Assembly: GCA_945906015.1 (NCBI GenBank)
Contig: CAMDQV010000073.1
Span: 1-8,597 of the forward strand
Reading direction: 5' to 3'
From: Pedobacter schmidteae
Lineage (GTDB): Bacteria > Bacteroidota > Bacteroidia > Sphingobacteriales > Sphingobacteriaceae
DNA length: 8,597 nt
The first letter of the stretch is position 1; every line of letters starts with the position of its first letter. Of this stretch, positions 7,241-8,597 are shown in pieces. A model generated the notes under the pieces. It made no database searches. It worked only from the letters and a program-made list of their open reading frames with translations, and was not told the DNA's origin. A program made the translations under genes and the position numbers.

Positions 7241-8597
7241 AGCCAAGAGTCGTTTAAACCATCGCTTATAAAAATCAAGATCGAAAAGTGCCGAATCAAC
7301 TGTTGCTTTATAGGTAAGAAAAATCCCCAAAGGAGTCAAGGTAAAAATCGCGATCCACATCCCAATAAATGGGGTTAGTGTGCCTTCCTTAACAGATTTC
7401 TCTCCAATGGTTGAGATAATATGGTAGAGCAGAAAAAATAATACTGACATTACTACAGGCAAGCCCAGGCCTCCCTTTCGGATAATCGCGCCTAATGGTG
7501 CACCAATAAAGAAAAGAACAAGGCAAGAGACAGCTAGTGTAAATTTCCTATTTAATTCGATTAAAAAGCCCCGTATGCGCAAATAATTATCATCAATAAA
7601 CAATTCTTTGCGGCTTAAAATTTCTTTTATCGATCTAATCTGATCTTTGGCAGTTTGGACAGAACGGATTCTTTTATCTATTGGAACAATCTCCAATACA
7701 TCTTTATACTTTTTAATGATCTTTACCGGTACTTTGGGATTCAATGAGTCGGTACGATATGTTTGTGCAAGGAGTGTAAGATCTCTATACGTTGAGCGAA
7801 GATTACTATCCGCTTTGACCTCAAAAGAATCTCTGTAAAAGTTAAGCTGTTTTAAGTTGAGCATAGCATAATTAGACTTGAACAGCTCTTCGTCAGTACG
7901 TTTTAGCTGGAAACCCGACAAATCAAATTTTTGCTCAGTTTCCTTAAATTCTGTCCGCATAAGCCTTTGCCTTGGATTATATACTCCCGTAGATCCGGCG
8001 GTCTCCTCATAACGCTTCCCATTCTTAAGCTTCAAAACCAGAAGCTGATCATCATCAGTGATGAACATCTGCCCTTCTTTAGCCATCAGCACATTAATAT
8101 TACCACTGGTTGTATTTCGTTCATAGATAAGAACGTCGTGTAGCGTTTGATCGGAATCCTTTTTCTTTACACGAATTGAATAGCCAGGAATACTATTATT
8201 GAAGATTCCTTCTTTAATTAAGAATGCTGCCTTTTGATTTCGAACATCATATAATAAAGAACCCATTTTCAGATTGGCAACAGGTAGCATATAATCACAA
8301 AAAAGAAAGGCCGCAATACTGAGCATGCTCACACCAATGATTAAGGGCATCATTGCTTTTTGAAGTGAGATTCCTGCAGATTTAATAGCTACCAGCTCGT
8401 AATTTTCACCAAGACTGCCAAAGGTCATTATGGAGGATAGAAGTATGGCTAGCGGAAGTGCCATAGCAACATTTGTTGCAGATGCGTACATCAGCAACTC
8501 AAGAATTACAAACCACTCAAAGCCCTTTCCAATCAGATCATCGATGTATTTAAATAAAAATAACATCAACAAAATGAACATGACAATGAAAAAGGTA
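7226..8597 (-). CDS. LptF/LptG-family permease (YjgP/YjgQ), N-terminus cut by window edge
   Basis: This is an inner-membrane subunit of the lipopolysaccharide exporter. LptF and LptG pair with the LptB ATPase to extract LPS and pass it to LptC and the periplasmic bridge. The frame stays open to the window end; five codons (TFFIV) precede the first in-window ATG at 8581, and the first helix is incomplete, so the real start lies outside. Counting that ATG as residue 1, helices fall near the N-terminus to 10, about 28-54 (with ALPLAILLSSIMTFGSLGEN), 77-98, 345-366, 372-392 and 401-424. A periplasmic beta-jellyroll-type domain begins near 105, with a charged, probably helical stretch at about 230-325. 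NRKFTLAVSCLVLFFIGAPL and GAIIRKGGLGLP (344-375) are strong family signatures. At 451 residues or more it is about 90 longer than E. coli LptG. I cannot tell which of LptF or LptG it represents. It ends in an intrinsic terminator that overlaps its last codons. Confidence 0.93.
   Translation of the reverse strand, partial: TFFIVMFILLMLFLFKYIDDLIGKGFEWFVILELLMYASATNVAMALPLAILLSSIMTFGSLGENYELVAIKSAGISLQKAMMPLIIGVSMLSIAAFLFCDYMLPVANLKMGSLLYDVRNQKAAFLIKEGIFNNSIPGYSIRVKKKDSDQTLHDVLIYERNTTSGNINVLMAKEGQMFITDDDQLLVLKLKNGKRYEETAGSTGVYNPRQRLMRTEFKETEQKFDLSGFQLKRTDEELFKSNYAMLNLKQLNFYRDSFEVKADSNLRSTYRDLTLLAQTYRTDSLNPKVPVKIIKKYKDVLEIVPIDKRIRSVQTAKDQIRSIKEILSRKELFIDDNYLRIRGFLIELNRKFTLAVSCLVLFFIGAPLGAIIRKGGLGLPVVMSVLFFLLYHIISTIGEKSVKEGTLTPFIGMWIAIFTLTPLGIFLTYKATVDSALFDLDFYKRWFKRLLAKNQK

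Noticed and set aside
6492..8143. Short plus-strand frames inside ribBA and the permease gene
   Set aside because: They lie wholly within confident minus-strand genes and show no domain, signal or conserved motif.

Overview
The window is AT-rich chromosomal DNA from a member of the Bacteroidota, most likely of the Sphingobacteriaceae/Pedobacter kind. That placement is an inference. It rests on the style of the TamB-like and LptF/LptG-like proteins, the absence of Shine-Dalgarno sequences before the main genes, and a fused ribBA next to an LptF/LptG permease. I see no mobile element, CRISPR array, rRNA, tRNA or phage gene.

Layout from left to right. Bases 1-87 hold no convincing gene. Bases 88-258 (minus) encode a 56-residue protein with two predicted membrane helices. 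It lies 54 bases downstream of tsaD (313-1314, minus), the tRNA threonylcarbamoyladenosine transferase. Divergent from tsaD is a very long TamB/AsmA-like envelope protein (reading frame open from 1346, conventional TTG start at 1406, stop at 5854, plus). It ends 6 bases from the convergent end of ribBA (5861-7066, minus), which makes both early precursors of riboflavin. Upstream of ribBA is a 159-base gap holding a possible promoter and a clear intrinsic terminator. That terminator ends an LptF/LptG-family permease (7226 to beyond 8597, minus), whose N-terminus is cut off by the window edge.

Functionally these are core housekeeping genes: tRNA modification (tsaD), flavin supply (ribBA) and outer-membrane construction (the TamB-like protein for phospholipid transport or outer-membrane protein assembly, the Lpt permease for lipopolysaccharide export). 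They do not form one operon or one defence or accessory system, and I find no evidence for an undescribed multi-gene system.

The most notable local feature is the tsaD/tamB head-to-head junction, where neither gene has an ATG start. The tamB frame continues upstream of its first conventional start codon and there encodes the missing half of the membrane anchor, but that stretch has no ATG, GTG or TTG. Other points of interest are the unannotated small membrane protein, a terminator hairpin built partly from the last codons of the permease gene, and an enlarged periplasmic region in the permease.
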